A stretch of 64,000 nt of DNA from Streptomyces sp. RPA4-2. GTDB lineage: Bacteria > Actinomycetota > Actinomycetes > Streptomycetales > Streptomycetaceae. Under the pieces are notes generated by a model. The model did not search any database. It had not been told where the DNA came from and worked only from the letters and a program-made list of their open reading frames with translations. Shown here piece by piece: positions 19,334-26,987 of this stretch. The translations under genes were made by a program, and so were the position numbers. Every line of letters begins with the position of its first letter. The stretch's first letter is position 1. The stretch covers positions 3,286,001 through 3,350,000 of the forward strand of contig NZ_CP050975.2 of NCBI RefSeq assembly GCF_012273515.2. The letters are read 5' to 3'.

Positions 19334-19678
19334 TCAGCACGATCCCTGCCCCTGGCGGAATCCGGATTTGAAGCCGTCCTTGAACCCTCGCTGGTAGTCC
19401 TTGTCCTTGTTCTTGTTCTTGTCCGTGTGCAGAACGGTGGCGGACCGTTCGTCGTCCCCGCAGCTCCGCTGACCCTGGCGGACCCCGGACTTGAAGCCGT
19501 CCTTGAAGCCCCGCGCGTAGTCCTGGTTCGACTTGGAGACGTTGGCGGATGCACTGACCTGAGTGCCGCTCGGTGTGGCCGCGGACGCCTGCTGGATGCC
19601 GGCCGGGACCAGAGCGACCGTTGCGGCGATGAAGGCCGAGCTCAGGATGGCGGCACCTCTTCTGGGCGCAGTAGACAT
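19334..19678 (-). CDS. Small secreted protein with duplicated 21-residue repeat
   Basis: A 114-residue protein with a Sec signal peptide (MSTAPRRGAAILSSAFIAAT and a cleavage site after ASA at about residue 33). The mature part has two copies of a 21-residue unit at residues 53-73 and 94-114, of the form DYxRGFKDGFKSGxRQGQxSC. The copies differ at only three positions, and each ends in a Cys (C73 and C114), the only cysteines. They are joined by a charged linker with KNKNKDKD. The Cys pair suggests one disulfide or a dimer. I do not recognise the family; the repeat resembles short glycine-zipper or YjgB-like cell-surface repeats only superficially. Confidence 0.8.
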   Translation of the reverse strand: MSTAPRRGAAILSSAFIAATVALVPAGIQQASAATPSGTQVSASANVSKSNQDYARGFKDGFKSGVRQGQRSCGDDERSATVLHTDKNKNKDKDYQRGFKDGFKSGFRQGQGSC

Positions 19679-19972
19679 GACAGCCCCTTCGCATTTTTCT
19701 CACATAGGGTCAATTTCTACTGTAGTCACCCATTCGGGCGTCGCAACTGGTGCTGCCGCTCAGGCATTTCCCGCCCGGCCCCGGTCGCTTTCGGGTGCTT
19801 TCGGGCGCGGGAGTACCGGGGTAGCGGTGGCCGGGCGGCCGGCGAGCAGGGGTGGCCGAGGGCGCGGCCGTCGGTGTCCGCGGCCGTCGTGTGCGGGCCG
19901 GGCCGCGGCCGGACCCGGATCAGGCACCGCCCGACCGTCGGGGACCGCCGGCCGGAATCGGAAAGTGATCGA

Positions 19973-20167
19973 TCAGAAGCTGATCGAGTTGATGGTCTGC
20001 GCTATCGAGTCGAGGAACCGCTGGATGGACGGAGCCATGCCGGTCGACGCGAGGAAGAAGCCGAAGAGCACCGCGACGATCGCGGGCCCCGCCTTGATCG
20101 ATCCTCCCCGGATCAACACCACGAGGATGATCGCCAACAGCAGTACCACTGACAGCGAGATGGCCAC
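19973..20167 (-). CDS. Small membrane protein, function unknown
   Basis: A 64-residue protein made of one or two membrane helices (SLSVVLLLAIILVVLI and AGPAIVAVLFGFFLAST), joined by a RGGSIKAG loop and ending in an amphipathic helix (IQRFLDSIAQTINSISF). A GAGAG sequence precedes its ATG. Similar short proteins are widespread in Streptomyces in my experience, but no function can be given. It stands alone; the 290 bp on its 3' side hold no other gene I can support. Confidence 0.7.
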   Translation of the reverse strand: MAISLSVVLLLAIILVVLIRGGSIKAGPAIVAVLFGFFLASTGMAPSIQRFLDSIAQTINSISF

Positions 20168-20801
20168 AACTGATCACACCCTACGGTCGGTTCACTCTCC
20201 CGGCCCGGGGATGCAACCCCTCACACCCCCGCCAGAACCATCGTGCCACCAACGCGGCTTCCGTATGCCGCAGGTGACACATCATCGGTCGCGGACCCGT
20301 GGAGCCCGCCCCCCGGAAGCCTTCCGGGTCGAGTGAACAGCACTGACCCGCAGCGCAATTCGAGGCAACGCCGGTCATGGAATTCAGCAGGACCGTTGCT
20401 GTGTCCACACATCTCGTTCGCAGGCAATTCCAATTGTTGCCACAGACACCGCGAGGATGCCGCACACCGGTCACCAACAGGCCACTAAAGACTAATGAAC
20501 CGGACATATCACCAGAGTCGCCCGCGAGCCTTATGCACCGTTTAGTCATGAAGAATGCGGACAGATCATCCATACAACAACCGTATACGGTAAGCGAATC
20601 GGTATGCGGATCCGCTTGCGAACCAGCAGGCACACATCTTCAAATACGGGGTACTCGGAGCCCATATGCAGGAATGACCTCGAGGGTTTTACGAAGACAC
20701 ACATACGACGCTAGGGTGCCTCAGATGTTCCACGCCGCCTCGCCCCCCGCAAGCGCAGCAACGTTCCGGACCGTCCCCCTCCGCGCCTGGTGGGAGGGTC
20801 C
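20168..20801. other. Long non-coding region, locally AT-rich
   Basis: About 630 bp without a credible gene. Between roughly 20,400 and 20,700 base composition is clearly less GC-rich than the surroundings, with several short palindromic pieces. Open frames here lack codon bias and Shine-Dalgarno sites. It presumably holds the promoters of the small membrane gene (leftward) and of the acyltransferase gene (rightward), and may hold an unrecognised small RNA. Confidence 0.4.
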
Positions 20802-22001
20802 GTGACGAACTCGCTACGACCGAACGGCCAGCAGCGAGCACCGCTCCCCCCGGCACAGCAGCCGGTCCGGGGAGTGCCGGGCCCGCGCTCACCACGGAAT
20901 CAGTCCGCGCAGCACACCACGACGGGAACGGCCGAGGCCGCCACCCCGGCCGCGAAGCCCGCGGCGCCGCGCGACGCCTTCTTCGACAACGCCAAGTACC
21001 TGGCGATCGTGCTCGTGGCCATGGGGCACGCCTGGGAGCCCCTGAAGGGCCAGAGCCGCGTCCTGGAGGCGGCGTACACGGTCGTCTACGCCTTCCACAT
21101 GCCGGCCTTCATCATCATCTCCGGCTACTTCTCGCGCAGTTTCGACATGCGCCCCGACCGTCTGAAGCGGCTGGTGACCGGCGTCGCCGTCCCCTATGTC
21201 GTCTTCGAGGTGTCGTACGTCCTCTTCAAGCGCTGGGCCGACGACGACCCGTCGCTGCCGATCAGCCTGCTCGACCCGTGGTACCTCACCTGGTTCCTGT
21301 GCGCGCTGTTCATCTGGCGACTGACCACCCCCCTGTGGAAGATGGTGCGTTGGCCGCTCCCGGTCGCGCTCGCCGTCGCCATGCTCGCGTCCGTCTCACC
21401 GGACATCGGTGACGACCTCGACCTCCAGCGCGTCCTCCAGTTCCTCCCGTTCTTCGTGCTGGGCCTGATCATGAAGCCCGAGCACTTCCAGCTGGCGCGC
21501 CGCCGTGAGGTGCGGATCCTGTCGGTGCCGGTGTTCGCCGCCGCGCTGGCGGTGGGCTGGTGGGCGGTGCCACGGATGAACACCGCCTGGTTCTACCACC
21601 GCGACAGCGCGCAGGAACTCGGCGTCCCGTGGTGGGTGGGCCCGGTGATGGTGTTCGCCCTGTTCGGCTGCTCGCTGCTGCTCACCGCGTGCTTCTTCTC
21701 CTGGGTGCCGCGCCGCCGGACCTGGTTCACGGCGCTCGGCGCGGGCACGCTGTACGGCTATCTGCTGCACGGCTTCCTGGTCAAGGCCGGCACCTACTGG
21801 GGCTGGTTCGACCACGCGTGGCTGCACAGGCCGCTCGGTGAGATCTTCGTGACCCTCGTCGCGGCCGCGGCCGTCACCCTCCTGTGCACGGCACCGGTCC
21901 GCCGGGTCTTCCGCTTCGCGATGGAGCCCAGCATGCACTGGGCCTTCAGGCGGGACGCCACGGAACTGGCCCGCAGGCGGGCCAGGGCGGCCAAGGCCTG
22001 A
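20802..22001 (+). CDS. Acyltransferase family 3 membrane protein
   Basis: A 399-residue polytopic protein. After about 55 disordered residues rich in Pro, Ala and Gln comes FFDNAKYLAIVLVAMGHAWEP, the start of an acyltransferase-3 domain with its conserved His (residue about 75), followed by about ten membrane helices and FHMPAFIIISGYFSR. This family transfers acetyl or other acyl groups to sugars or other envelope substrates; the substrate is not evident. I used the GTG at 20802 with GGGAGGG directly upstream; a GTG at 20790 is in frame but overlaps that site. The C-terminus is Arg-rich. Confidence 0.88.
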   Translation: MTNSLRPNGQQRAPLPPAQQPVRGVPGPRSPRNQSAQHTTTGTAEAATPAAKPAAPRDAFFDNAKYLAIVLVAMGHAWEPLKGQSRVLEAAYTVVYAFHMPAFIIISGYFSRSFDMRPDRLKRLVTGVAVPYVVFEVSYVLFKRWADDDPSLPISLLDPWYLTWFLCALFIWRLTTPLWKMVRWPLPVALAVAMLASVSPDIGDDLDLQRVLQFLPFFVLGLIMKPEHFQLARRREVRILSVPVFAAALAVGWWAVPRMNTAWFYHRDSAQELGVPWWVGPVMVFALFGCSLLLTACFFSWVPRRRTWFTALGAGTLYGYLLHGFLVKAGTYWGWFDHAWLHRPLGEIFVTLVAAAAVTLLCTAPVRRVFRFAMEPSMHWAFRRDATELARRRARAAKA

Positions 22002-22029
22002 GGGCTGTCCCGGCCCCCGCGGGCCGGAC

Positions 22030-22485
22030 TCAGTTCGGGGGCAGGCCCAGCAGGGCCCGCATGGCGGCGTACTTCTTCGTGAGTCGTGCGCGCGTGTGCT
22101 CGTCGAGGACCGCGAGCCGGGCGGGGTCACCGTTGTGCGCCAGGTCCGAGGCCTTGACCAGGAGGGCTCCCGGAGTCGTACGGATGCGCTTCGCGTACGA
22201 CTCCGGGGGCTCTCCTTCACGTTTGGTGAGCGCCAGCACGATGTCCCGCGTGCGAGCGGGCAGCGCGGCGTCGCGCAGCCAGTCCTCGGAGAGCACGTCG
22301 TCCTCGACGGCGTCGTGCAGCCAGGCGGCCGCCATCTGTTCGTCGTCGCCGCCACGCTCGCGCACCCCGTCCGCGACGGCCTGCAGGTGCTCGGCGTACG
22401 GCCGCCCCGCCTTGTCGGTCTGGGCGGAGTGCGCCGCACGGGCGAGGGCCTCTATTTCGGCCAGGGTCAGGAGAGTCTGCGTCAC
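22030..22485 (-). CDS. HD domain hydrolase, RelA/SpoT hydrolase-like
   Basis: A 151-residue protein with the HD signature: an early His in ARAAHSAQTDKAGRPYAEHL, the HD pair in AAAWLHDAVEDD, and a later Asp in VKASDLAHNGDP. This pattern matches the stand-alone HD hydrolases related to the ppGpp hydrolase half of SpoT (MESH-like). The substrate could be ppGpp or another nucleotide and is not shown by the sequence. The gene ends 28 bp from the convergent acyltransferase gene; a short GGCCCCCGCGGGCC hairpin lies between them. Confidence 0.85.
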   Translation of the reverse strand: MTQTLLTLAEIEALARAAHSAQTDKAGRPYAEHLQAVADGVRERGGDDEQMAAAWLHDAVEDDVLSEDWLRDAALPARTRDIVLALTKREGEPPESYAKRIRTTPGALLVKASDLAHNGDPARLAVLDEHTRARLTKKYAAMRALLGLPPN

Positions 22486-22608
22486 CCCTCCAGTGTCTCC
22501 CGCCGCAGGGCCGCGCGGGCCGGGACCGCGCCCGCCGTCGCACCGAGCACGGTGATCGGCGCACCGAGCGCTCGCACGGCGTCACCGAACGCACGCCGGG
22601 GAGAGGGG

Positions 22609-23784
22609 TCAGCGGGCCGCCGGGGCGGGGGCTTCCCGGCAGATCAGCAGGAGCGCCCTGTCGTCGTTCACGTCCTTGGCCACCGCCTCGATGAGGTGCC
22701 AGGCGGCGCCGTGGAAGCCGCCGGCGACATAGCGGTCGGCCTCGCCGGTGAGACGGTCGATGCCCTCGACGATGTCCCGGTCGGAGGTTTCCACCAGGCC
22801 GTCCGTGAAGAGCATGAGGACGTCACCGGGCCGCAGCGAACCCTTGACCGAGTCGAACTGGGCACCGTCGTACACCCCGAGCAGCGGCCCCTCGGCCGCC
22901 TTCTCCTCCCAGCGGCCGCTGCCCGCGCTGAGCTGCAGCCCCGGTGGATGTCCGGCGGAGAAGAGTTCGTAGTCGCCGGAGTCCAGGTCGAGGACCAGGT
23001 GGATGGAGGTGGCGAAGCCCTCGTCCCAGTCCTGGCGCAGGAGGTAGCCGTTGGCCGCGGGAAGGAAGGCGTGCGGCGGGAGCGAGCCCAGCAGGCCGCC
23101 GAAGGCGCCGGACAGGAGCAGCGCCCGCGAACCCGCGTCCATCCCCTTGCCCGACACGTCCGTGAGGACGGCTTCCAGGGTCCGGCCCCCGTTCGTACGG
23201 GCCGCGACCACGAAGTCGCCCGAGAAGGACTGGCCGCCGGCCGGGCGCAGGGCCATCTCCCGGTGCCAGCCCAGCGGCAGCTTCGGCAGCTTGCTCTGGA
23301 CCCGGATGCGCTCGCGCAGGTCGAAGAGCATGGTGCCGCCGCGGCGCCAGGGCACGCCCACGCGGCTGCGGAACTGCGCGATCAGCAGACCGAAGAAGCC
23401 GCAGGCCGCGACGACGAGGACCACACCGGGGGTCACCCGGGACGGACCCTCCGTGTACGGGCCGAGTTTCACGGACTCCACTATCAGCCCGGTGGCGGCG
23501 GCCGCGTAGAGACCCAGCAGGCTCGCGGGGCGCAGCAGGAGGCCGCCCGCCACGATCGGGAGGACCAGCGCGGCCGGCGAGCACCAGACCGAGTTGACCA
23601 GCGTGGTCGCCGCGATCAGCGGGATCGTGAGCAGCAGGCCGGCCAGGGCGATCCAGTCGGAACCGTCCCCGCGGAAGTAGTCCACGGCGGATCTGCGCAG
23701 GCCGGTGCGAGCCCGGTGCCACTGCTTCTTCAACCGGGCCGTGAACGTCTCGGCTTCCGCGCGCCGCCCTCGTCCTGCTGCCAT
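22609..23784 (-). CDS. PP2C/SpoIIE-type phosphatase with N-terminal membrane domain
   Basis: A 391-residue protein. Residues 35-150 contain four to five membrane helices (WIALAGLLLTIPLIAATTLV and LGLYAAAATGLIVESVKL among them). The C-terminal domain has the metal-binding motifs of SpoIIE phosphatases: GGDFV-type start (SFSGDFVVAART), LTDVSGKGMDAG, FSAGHPPGLQL and LMLFTDGLVE. Such enzymes usually dephosphorylate anti-sigma-factor antagonists. No partner gene lies nearby. The neighbour on the 5' side is the divergent acetyltransferase gene. Confidence 0.92.
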   Translation of the reverse strand: MAAGRGRRAEAETFTARLKKQWHRARTGLRRSAVDYFRGDGSDWIALAGLLLTIPLIAATTLVNSVWCSPAALVLPIVAGGLLLRPASLLGLYAAAATGLIVESVKLGPYTEGPSRVTPGVVLVVAACGFFGLLIAQFRSRVGVPWRRGGTMLFDLRERIRVQSKLPKLPLGWHREMALRPAGGQSFSGDFVVAARTNGGRTLEAVLTDVSGKGMDAGSRALLLSGAFGGLLGSLPPHAFLPAANGYLLRQDWDEGFATSIHLVLDLDSGDYELFSAGHPPGLQLSAGSGRWEEKAAEGPLLGVYDGAQFDSVKGSLRPGDVLMLFTDGLVETSDRDIVEGIDRLTGEADRYVAGGFHGAAWHLIEAVAKDVNDDRALLLICREAPAPAAR

Positions 23785-23969
23785 TAGTTCGGGACCCTAT
23801 CCATCGGACCAGGTGCTTGGCACGGGAGGTCCCACTTGTCCCCCGTCCGAGCGCTCAACATCACAGTGAACTGCACGGCGAGCCTCATGGAGAAGGTCAC
23901 GGCACGCATCCCCCGCGGCCGGTGGAAAATTCTCTCGCTCGTACCGCACTGCCCTGGTAGGCATGGCGC

Positions 23970-25199
23970 ATGACGACTGACTTGCGGGTGCTGCGGCAGC
24001 CCGAATGGGATGCGTGGTACGACAATCTGGTTCGCGCGTTCGGGGGCGTACCGGAGTCGTCCGAGGAGCGCGAGCTGTGGAACGAGCTCACAGAGTACGA
24101 CCGTTCCCTGGGAATCTGGGAGGGCGACCAGTGCGTGGGCACCGCGGGGGCGTTCTCCTTCCGGGTCACGGTCCCCGGCGGCGCCTCCGTACCGGCCGCG
24201 GGCATCACCATGGTGAGCGTCGCGGCCACGCACCGCCGACGCGGGCTGCTGACGTCGATGATGCGGCGGCAGCTGGACGACATCCACTCCTGGGGCGAGC
24301 CGCTCGCCGTCCTGACCGCGTCGGAGCCGGCGATCTACGGCCGGTTCGGCTACGGCATCGCGACGCATCAGCACAACGCCGAGATCGACACCACCCGGGT
24401 ACGGCTGTCCGTACCGCCCGGCACCGATGACGTACGTCTGCGGTTCGCCGCGCCGGCCGACGTCCTCGACGCCTGCGAGTCGGTGTACGCACGGACGGTT
24501 CCGGGGCGGCCGGGCATGCTGGCGCGGCGGCCCGGCTGGGAGCGGGTGATGGTGCTCGACCCGGAGGGTAAGCGGAACGGGGCGTCGCCGTTGCAGTGCG
24601 TGGTCGCCGAGCGGGACGGCGAGGTGGTCGGCTACACCCGGTACCGGATCAAACCGGACCACGACCACACCGGGGCCAAGGCCACCGTCGTCCTCGACGA
24701 GCTCCAGGCGCTGGACCCGGCGGCGGACGCCGCGTTGTGGCGGCTGCTCTTCGACCTCGACCTGACGACGACGCTGCGCACCCGGGCACGTCCGGTGGAC
24801 GAGGCGTGGCAGCACATGGTGTCCGACATCCGGCGCTGCTCCGTGCGGTTGAAGGACTCGCTGCACGTACGGCTCGTCGATGTGGACGCCGCGCTGGAGG
24901 CGCGGACGTACCAGGCGCCGGTGGACCTGGTGTTCGAGGTCGAGGACGCGTTCTGCCCCTGGAACGAGGGGCGTTGGCGGCTCACCGGTGACGCGAAGGG
25001 GGCGACTTGTGTGCCGACCCGCGAGCCCGCCGATCTCGCGCTGTCCGTAAGGGAGTTGGGGGCGGCGTATCTCGGCGGGGTGTCCCTGGTGTCGCTCGCG
25101 GCGGCCGGGCGGGTGCGGGAGCTGCGGCAGGGGGCGCTGGCGGAGGCCTCGGTGGCCTTCTCGTCGGCGGTCGCGCCGTGGCTGCCGCACGGGTTCTAG
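23970..25199 (+). CDS. GNAT acetyltransferase, Eis family
   Basis: A 409-residue protein with the two-GNAT plus sterol-carrier-like layout of Eis. The acetyl-CoA loop is THRRRGLLTSMMRRQL following the beta-strand AAGITMVSVAA (residues about 72-100). The GRFGYG segment and the second GNAT half (RPVDEAWQHMVSDIRR) follow. The C-terminus has the SCP2-like part with DLALSVRELGAAYLGG. Eis enzymes acetylate amines on aminoglycosides, peptides or polyamines; the native substrate is unknown. It is convergent with the glycosylase gene, with 31 bp between stops. Confidence 0.9.
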   Translation: MTTDLRVLRQPEWDAWYDNLVRAFGGVPESSEERELWNELTEYDRSLGIWEGDQCVGTAGAFSFRVTVPGGASVPAAGITMVSVAATHRRRGLLTSMMRRQLDDIHSWGEPLAVLTASEPAIYGRFGYGIATHQHNAEIDTTRVRLSVPPGTDDVRLRFAAPADVLDACESVYARTVPGRPGMLARRPGWERVMVLDPEGKRNGASPLQCVVAERDGEVVGYTRYRIKPDHDHTGAKATVVLDELQALDPAADAALWRLLFDLDLTTTLRTRARPVDEAWQHMVSDIRRCSVRLKDSLHVRLVDVDAALEARTYQAPVDLVFEVEDAFCPWNEGRWRLTGDAKGATCVPTREPADLALSVRELGAAYLGGVSLVSLAAAGRVRELRQGALAEASVAFSSAVAPWLPHGF

Positions 25200-25230
25200 A
25201 CCGGTTCGGGGCCGGGGCGCGGGCCCCGGG

Positions 25231-26041
25231 TCACCGGTGCTGGCAGTGCGGGCACCAGAAGAGGTTGCGGGCGGCGAGACCGGCGGTGCGGATCTCGCCG
25301 CCACAGATGTGGCAGGGCAGGTTCGCCCTGCGGTACACGTAGACCTCGCCGCCGTGGTCGTCCACCCGGGGTGGGCGGCCCATGGCCTCGGGGGCGTGTT
25401 CCGGACGCACCGTGTCGATGCGGTTGTTGCGCACGCCCTCGCGCATCAGGTCCACGAGGTCGGTCCAGATCGCGTCCCACTCGGCGCGGGTGATGTCCCT
25501 GCCCGCGCGATACGGGTCGATGCCGTGCCGGAAGAGGACCTCGGCGCGGTAGACGTTGCCCACGCCCGCGATGATTTTCTGGTCCATGAGGAGGGCGGCG
25601 ACCGTCGTGCGGCTGCGGGAGACGCGGCGGTAGGCGGCCGACGGGTCGGCGTCGGGGCGCAGGGGGTCCGGGCCGAGGCGGGCGTGTATCGCCCGCTTTT
25701 CGTCGTCCGTGATCAGGGCGCAGGTCGTCGGGCCCCGGAGGTCGACGTACGTCGTGGGGTTCGCGAGGCGGAGACGGACCGTTTCCGTGGGGGGGCGGGG
25801 CGGGGGCGCCGCCGAAGTTCACCTTGCCGAAGAGGCCCAGGTGGATGTGGATCCACTCGGCGGCGCGGAAGCCGAGAAAGAGGTGTTTGCCGTGGGCGTC
25901 GGCGGATTCCAGGGGGGTGCCGTCGAGGAGGGCGGCGGCGTCCGCGAACTTGCCCTGGGGGCTGGTGACGCGGGTGGGGGTGCCGGTGAAGGCGGCCGCG
26001 TAGTCCTCGGCCAGCCGGTGGATGGTGTGCCCCTCGGGCAC
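25231..26041 (-). pseudogene. Nei/Fpg-type DNA glycosylase, interrupted by a frameshift
   Basis: The 5' part starts at GTG 26041 (AGGAGG upstream) with VPEGHTIHRLAEDY, where the Pro-Glu after the initiator is the catalytic pair. It runs through HGKHLFLGF and WIHIHLGLFGKVNFGG. The frame is lost near 25789-25795, a run of seven G. Removing one base there restores TETVRLRLANPTTYVDLRGP and the rest: the H2TH domain (KIIAGVGNVYRAEVLFR) and a zinc finger (CHIC and CPHC) ending at 25231. All catalytic and binding parts are therefore present except for one extra base. Either the gene is inactivated or the run was misread. The intact enzyme excises oxidised bases. Confidence 0.85.
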
Positions 26042-26091
26042 GGGGTCCTCCTGGGTTGTGTGCGGCTGTGACGAACCGGGCGGGGGGCTTT

Positions 26092-26199
26092 TCTCGCCCC
26101 CCGCCGCCCCTACCCGACCCGTCCCGTACCTGGGGGCTCCGCCCCCAGACCCCCGCATCGCCCGAAGGGCTCGTCCTCAAACGCCGGACGGGCTGAAAA
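26092..26199. repeat. Dispersed intergenic repeat, copy 3
   Basis: It contains the CTCGCCCC-CCGCCGCCCCTACCC block, a perfect hairpin CTGGGGGC-TCC-GCCCCCAG at 26130-26148, then CCCCCGCATCGCCCGAAGGG and CAAACGCCGGACGGGCTGAA. It lies just past the 3' end of rpiB. The GGGGCGCGGGGAACTGCGCG block present in copies 1 and 2 is absent here. Confidence 0.7.
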
Positions 26200-26229
26200 G
26201 CGACAGGCTCGCGTCCTGGGCCTGACGGG

Positions 26230-26715
26230 CTACGCCTGCGGGTGGTGGGGCGGGATCGGCGGGAGGTCGCCCGTGGCCTCGTACGCCGAGAGCATCTCGA
26301 TGCGGCGGACATGGCGGTCCACGCCGGAGAACGGGGTGTTGAGGAAGGTCTCGACGAACTTGGTCGCCTCCTCCTCGGAGTGCATACGGGCGCCCACGGA
26401 GATGACGTTGGCGTTGTTGTGCTCGCGGCCCAGCGCCGCCGTCTCCTCGCTCCAGGCGAGCACGGCGCGGACGCCGGCCACCTTGTTCGCCGCCATCTGC
26501 TCACCGTTGCCGGAACCGCCGATCACGATGCCGAGGGCACCGGGGTCGGCCACCGTGCGCTCCGCGGCGCGGAGGCAGAACGGCGGGTAGTCGTCCTCGG
26601 CGTCGTAGACGAGGGGCCCGCAGTCGACGGGTTCGTGGCCGGCCTCCTTGAGCCACTCCACGAGGTGGTTCTTGAGTTCGAAACCAGCATGATCGGAGCC
26701 GAGATACACGCGCAT
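26230..26715 (-). CDS. rpiB: Ribose-5-phosphate isomerase B
   Basis: A 161-residue RpiB/LacAB-family isomerase that interconverts ribose-5-phosphate and ribulose-5-phosphate. The N-terminus MRVYLGSDHAGFELK, the phosphate-binding GIVIGGSGNGEQMAANK and the region LGREHNNANVISVGARM match the family. The usual catalytic Cys position (GTGIG in E. coli) reads GSGNG, as in the mycobacterial-type enzymes where a Glu acts as base. It is likely transcribed with the damaged glycosylase gene downstream. Confidence 0.94.
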   Translation of the reverse strand: MRVYLGSDHAGFELKNHLVEWLKEAGHEPVDCGPLVYDAEDDYPPFCLRAAERTVADPGALGIVIGGSGNGEQMAANKVAGVRAVLAWSEETAALGREHNNANVISVGARMHSEEEATKFVETFLNTPFSGVDRHVRRIEMLSAYEATGDLPPIPPHHPQA

Positions 26716-26868
26716 GGTCCGAGTGTGACACGGCTGTTTCGGATCGGCCTCGCCGGGTGCCGCCAGGGAAAATTGTGAGCATGGCTACAAAACCTCAAGG
26801 AAACCTCAAGTAACGATCTGGATTCAAAGGTTCACGAATTCCTTTGCCTCCGATTCACTGGACCGGCT

Positions 26869-26907
26869 CGTACACCGCTCGTACGAGTCCCGTACACCGC
26901 TCGTACG
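26869..26907. promoter_or_regulatory. 17-bp direct repeat upstream of the amino-acid permease gene
   Basis: CGTACACCGCTCGTACG occurs at 26869-26885 and again at 26891-26907, a 22-bp period that puts the copies two helical turns apart. AGTACGGGAA follows at about 26911 and again near 26946. The block lies 80-120 bp before the permease start, a suitable place for an operator with two sites. The regulator is unknown. Confidence 0.5.
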
Positions 26908-26987
26908 GGAAGTACGGGAAGTCCGAGCAGTTCACCCCCAAGTGAAGTACGGGAAATCCGCTCACCGGCGCAAAGGAATCCCCCCTC

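Noticed and set aside
20377..20805. A 142-residue open frame in the long gap before the acyltransferase gene
   Set aside because: Codon use does not fit this genome, there is no ribosome site, and it overlaps the acyltransferase start.
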